Source: Struthio camelus (lineage: Eukaryota > Chordata > Aves > Struthioniformes > Struthionidae). From it: a DNA stretch of 64,000 bases. The position numbers were made by a program, and so were the translations under genes. Within the stretch, counting starts at the first letter, position 1. Every line of letters begins with the position of its first letter. The stretch lies in NCBI RefSeq assembly GCF_040807025.1, contig NC_090946.1, forward strand, positions 4,754,001 through 4,818,000, written 5' to 3'. The notes under the pieces were generated by a model. The model worked only from the letters and a program-made list of their open reading frames with translations. It had not been told where the DNA came from and ran no database searches. Below, piece by piece: positions 60,441 to 64,000 of this stretch.

Positions 60441-61241
60441 CCCCGCGCGCGCCCCCCTCCCCGCCCAAACACCCCCCCCGGGTCCCGCCCCCCCGGTGCC
60501 ACCGCCCCGACGGGGGGGGGGGGGACGGAAAGCGGGGGGGGGGGTTCGGCGCCCCCCCCCCCCGTGGAGCATCCCCACGAACGGCGCCCCCCGGGACCCC
60601 CCCCCCACCCGCAGTGCCGAGGCAACCGCCGCTCACGCCCCCCCCCCCCACCCCCGCCGCCCCGTTCGCCCCGGCGGGGCCGCGGGGCCGTGAGCGGGCC
60701 CGGTGCGCCGGCGCTGCCGCATTGCATCGGCCCTGCCTAAACCTCCGCCGTCCGGCCTCTCGCTGAGGGCTTCGGGCATCAACCCCGCCGGGACCGACGG
60801 CGGCCTCGCGGCCCGGGCAGCCCTACGGGCGCCTCGGCGGCGGCTCCCACACGAGCAGCCCCGATGGGAGCCGTTGAGGGTGGCTGTCGGGCTGTTTTTT
60901 GCCTCCCCCCCGCCTTAAAAACGAAGCTGCTGCTTCTTTTCGGCTGCATCCGGACTCGGCAAAAGTTTCCAAGCATGGGGGGGGGAGGGAAATAAAGGCC
61001 ACGCGCATCACGTAGGAGGGCAGGCGGCCCCCCGCCGCCGTCGCCCCCGCTCCTCCCGGCGGCGTTCGGCCTCCGGCGCCGTCTGCCACCGCCGCCGGTG
61101 GCCTCTGCCATCAGGCCTGGGATGCTGCAGCGATTTCTTCCCCTTCCTGAGCGGGAAAGCGGCCGAAACTGTCAATACGCTCCTGCAGGATGGGGTTTAT
61201 AAGGCCGAAGAGTCGCAACGCTACGGTCGACCCCAAATGCC

Positions 61242-61261
61242 AAAAAAAAAAAAAAAAAAAA
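61242..61261. repeat. Poly-A tract
   Basis: Twenty A residues on the plus strand, upstream of BAHD1. No target-site duplication or AATAAA in front of it was found. Confidence 0.9.
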
Positions 61262-62845
61262 GGGCCTGGAAAGCTGGGAGGCTGAAACGCTCCCTCCGCC
61301 TCGGTCCTGGAGACTAACAGTGATGCTTGCAAGCAAGACCAAGATGAGCCGCTGCACCGGTCTTTGCGGTGCCCGAGTGCTCTGCCGGAGGAGGTCAGAA
61401 GGGGGAATCCAGCTGTTTGGGGGCGCTTGACTCCAAAGACGCGTGTGGTTTCTTGTGTAGCTGAAGTTTCAAGTCGAAGCTTCGGTTCCTTCCTCGGCGC
61501 GTGATTCCCAGAGGAACGCCAGCCGCTCCCCAACACCTGTCCGTCTCCGATGAACCGAGTGAAAGCAACCTCAGGCGATGCAACGCCGGGGGACGGTGGG
61601 GGGCGAGAGGCATGGAGGCGCAGCTTCGCCCATCCACCGTTTTCGCATGCCCAGAAAATAATCCCGAGTGCTCCTGCGGCGCTGAACAACCGGCTTTCCT
61701 GGCTGTTTAGGCAGCATTTGGATGGGAAACCATTCATGCACGGAAGCGGTTTGGAGCCCACCGTCACGTCGTTATCTAACGAGGAGACAGCAAGTATATC
61801 GCACGCCCAGCAGAACATCTTGCAGCAAGCAGGAAGAGCCGCTGCAGGACAGCAACGGGTAACCGCTCTTCTCCAGGCGCGAGCCCGCTCCCCACCCAAA
61901 AAGCAAAGGCAGGTCTTGCTTTGCTGCCGCCGGACGGCCCCGGCGCATTTGAAGAGGTCCTTCCCTCGGCCGCCAGCGCTAACCAGCAGGAGGGTGGCTA
62001 AAGCCCTGCGGCCGACTGTTGAGCGCCAGAGCTACTTAAATTTCGGTATAGCACAGGGCATGGCCATTAGCCGCGTTTGAGTTACTGTGGCGCAATCCGC
62101 TGTGGACCCTGTTAACTAAACGGGACCCGTATTTGGAGTCGGAGCGAGGCAAACAAAGGGGCTGGTAAAGCTTAGGGAATGGCACGCTGCTGCTGTGATG
62201 TTCACCGTGCAGATACGATCATTTCGCAAGGCGCCTCGCGGAAAGGGAATGCAAGCCCAACCGAGACGGACTGCTCGGAGATGAAACAGCCCTCTGAGGA
62301 GTGGCGCTGCCGGCCCCTGCTGGGGATCGGGTGACTGCAGCAGGGTTACCGAGGTTTTCTCTCCCCCCCAAAACGAGGAGAAGCTGTCCCGGAGATGGAA
62401 TTGGAGGCCCGGGGAGACTTTGAGCTTTGCTCGTCGTTGGACTTGCCTCTGGATGCGGAGCAGCTTGCCCTACCACCGTGCCTCCGCCTGGTCCCTGTTC
62501 ACCAGAAACAGCTTCAGCCTTGCCATGGATCAGCACCGTACCTGCAGCTTCCCAGCATTTAGAAGGCCAGTGCTTTGGCAGCGTTAACGCTGAAGTTTAC
62601 GGTGAGCAGAGGCAACGCAGGGCTTTGCGGGCTTCCCCCCACTCCAGCGAAAGCACAGGTCAAGCCCCCTTCCCTCCACCAGGAGCTTGCCAAGGCTGGA
62701 GGACCCCATGCCCCAGAGCCCAGTAAGAGCCAGCAGTCCCAGAGAAAGCTGCCTGCAGGGCTCTCTGCCTTTTGAGGAACTAATTTATGCTGAAAAAGTG
62801 CCTTTCCTTGTCCCTTTCTCAAAGGGATGGGGGGAGAAAAGGAAA

Positions 62846-62890
62846 AAATAAAGCTAATTGTTGATTACAAGACTGTATGGCTGTGTGGTT
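62846..62890 (+). terminator. Candidate plus-strand polyadenylation site
   Basis: AATAAA at about 62846 is followed after roughly 20 bases by a CA and then by GT-rich ACTGTATGGCTGTGTGGTTG and a T run. Signal, cleavage context and downstream element are in canonical order and spacing. No plus-strand gene is recognised upstream. Confidence 0.35.
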
Positions 62891-63034
62891 GTTTTTCAGC
62901 CTGTTGGCGCAGAGGCACAGTGAGACATGTTTTTTTGGGGTTTTTTTCCCCCTCATTGATGAGGAAGAACAAACCTCCAGAGCCCTAATGCAAGGTCTTC
63001 CTACCAAAGCCTGCTAACTGAAGGCAGCAGAGAA

Positions 63035-64000
63035 TTCACAGAAGGACAAAACAGTTGAGGTTGGAAGGGAACCTCTGGAGAACATCCAGTCCAACCCCCC
63101 TGCTCAAGCAGGGTCACCTAGAGCACATTACCCAGACCTGTGTCCGGGCAGCTTTCGAATACCTCCAGCGAAGGAGACTCCACTACCTCTCTGGGCAACC
63201 TGTGCCAGTGCTCTGTCACCCTCACAGTCAAGAAGTTTTTCCTCATGTTCAGATGGAACTGCCGGGGTTTCGGTTTGTGCCCGTCATCATGTTGCCTCTC
63301 GTCGTGTTGCTGGGCAGCACGGAGAAGAGCCTGGCCTCATCTTCTTGACACCCTCCCTTGAGATACTTATACCCACTGATCAGATCCCCCTTCAGTCTTC
63401 TCCAGGCTGAGGAGCCCTAGCTCTCTCAGCCGTACCTCGTATGAGAGATGCTCCTGTCCTGTTACCATCTTAGTAGCCCTCCGTTGGACTCATTCCAGGA
63501 GCTCCATGTCTCTCTTGTACTGGGGAGTGGAGAACTGCACAGAGCACTCCAGGTGAGGCCTGTCCAGGGCGGAGGAGAGGGGCAGGATCACCTCCCTCGA
63601 CCTGCTGCCAACGCTCTGCCTAATGCACCCCAGGATACCATTGGTCTTCTATGCCACAAGGGCACACTGCTGGCTCATGCTTCACTTGTTGTCCACCAGG
63701 ACTCCCAGGTCCTTCTCGGCAGAGCTGCTGTCCAGCAGCTCAGCCCCCGGTCTGTCCTGCTGCATGGGGTTTTTCCACCCCAGGTGCAGGACCTTCAGTC
63801 GCCTGTGTTGAACTTCAGGAGGTTCCTCTCTAGCCATCTCTCCAAGCTGTTGAGGTCCCTCTGGATGGCAGCACAGCCCTCTGGTGTGTCAGCCACTCCT
63901 CCCAGGTTAGTATCATCAGCAGACTTGCTGAGGAGGCACTCTATCCCTTCATCCAAGTCATTGATGAATAAGTTGAACAATAGTGGACCCACTGCTGAGC
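63035..64000 (-). mobile_element. CR1 LINE, truncated by window end
   Basis: About 0.97 kb of CR1 on the minus strand, matching the copy at 7.36 kb block by block (for example CTGCTCAAGCAGGGTCACCT and TCTCTTGTACTGGGGAG). The minus-strand frame at the window edge reads [20 protein letters not shown], then SADDTNLGG, the reverse-transcriptase catalytic box with Ser in place of the usual aromatic residue. The 3' terminus begins near 63035; the 5' part lies outside. Confidence 0.93.

Larger units (their letters stand above)
59000..60800. promoter_or_regulatory. BAHD1: CpG island, BAHD1 promoter
   Basis: Extremely GC- and CpG-rich, densest about 59.5-60.7 kb, with GGCCC pentamer arrays (59937-59962), G runs up to 16 (60256-60271) and repeated C runs (60470-60660) able to form G-quadruplexes. 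It lies at the expected 5' end of BAHD1 and carries three NF-Y boxes and a strong minus-strand splice donor. Long open frames on both strands here are composition artefacts. Confidence 0.8.
60800..63030. other. Upstream flank of BAHD1, no gene recognised
   Basis: CpG-rich to about 62.1 kb, then ordinary. In human the gene upstream is IVD; none of its coding sequence is recognised here. Long but featureless frames exist on both strands (minus 61111-61899, plus 61550-62080). A 20-base poly-A lies at 61242-61261. Confidence 0.45.

Noticed and set aside
59502-60608. 368-codon minus-strand frame at the BAHD1 5' end
   Set aside because: Same GC artefact; BAHD1 translation clearly starts in the large exon at 37314.
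59215-60693. 492-codon plus-strand frame
   Set aside because: Pure CpG-island composition (Pro/Ala/Arg/Gly runs), no domain; the opposite strand and other frames are equally open here.
61100-61261. Possible processed retrocopy ending in the poly-A at 61242
   Set aside because: No AATAAA before the tail, no recognisable coding body and no flanking target-site duplication.

Overview
The window looks like avian nuclear DNA. It carries several 5'-truncated CR1 LINEs of the type that dominates bird genomes, two strong CpG islands, moderate-GC intergenic DNA with homopolymer tracts, and two vertebrate genes in conserved linkage. In human 15q15.1, BAHD1 and CHST14 are adjacent and co-oriented; here both lie on the minus strand in the same order. 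No bacterial-type genes, tRNAs, rRNAs or CRISPR arrays were seen. The species cannot be fixed from the sequence alone; another CR1-rich sauropsid is possible but less likely.

Layout from low to high coordinate. 1-4.1 kb: no recognised gene, probably intergenic or the distal 3' region of a neighbour. 4.14-6.08 kb: CHST14, an intronless minus-strand gene for dermatan 4-O-sulfotransferase 1, with a CpG island over its 5' end (about 5.4-6.7 kb). 7.3-9.1 kb: a CR1 with a second CR1 3' end in tandem. 9.1-20.5 kb: intergenic DNA with an internal CR1 piece (16.87-17.31 kb) and an old plus-strand CR1 scrap (14.05 kb). 20.5-60.4 kb: BAHD1 on the minus strand. Its coding exons lie at 37.3-35.7, 32.8-32.5, 30.7-30.6, 29.6, 27.1-27.0 and 23.9-23.7 kb, with a candidate extra cassette exon at 33.0-32.9 kb. 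A non-coding exon 1 is placed in the 59-60.7 kb CpG island, leaving a first intron of about 22.6 kb. 60.7-63.0 kb: GC-rich upstream flank. 63.03-64 kb: a third CR1 that runs off the window.

The BAHD1 exons were joined by reading GT-AG borders on the minus strand. Phases agree throughout and give 838 codons plus stop without the cassette, or 865 with it. The H3K27me3-binding aromatic residues expected of the BAH domain are all present. The two genes are functionally unrelated: one encodes a nuclear heterochromatin factor, the other a Golgi glycosaminoglycan sulfotransferase. Their co-location reflects conserved synteny. The most interesting items are the in-frame cassette exon in BAHD1, a triple NF-Y box in its promoter, and a polyadenylation-type signal on the opposite strand upstream of it. 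No clearly new biological system was found.
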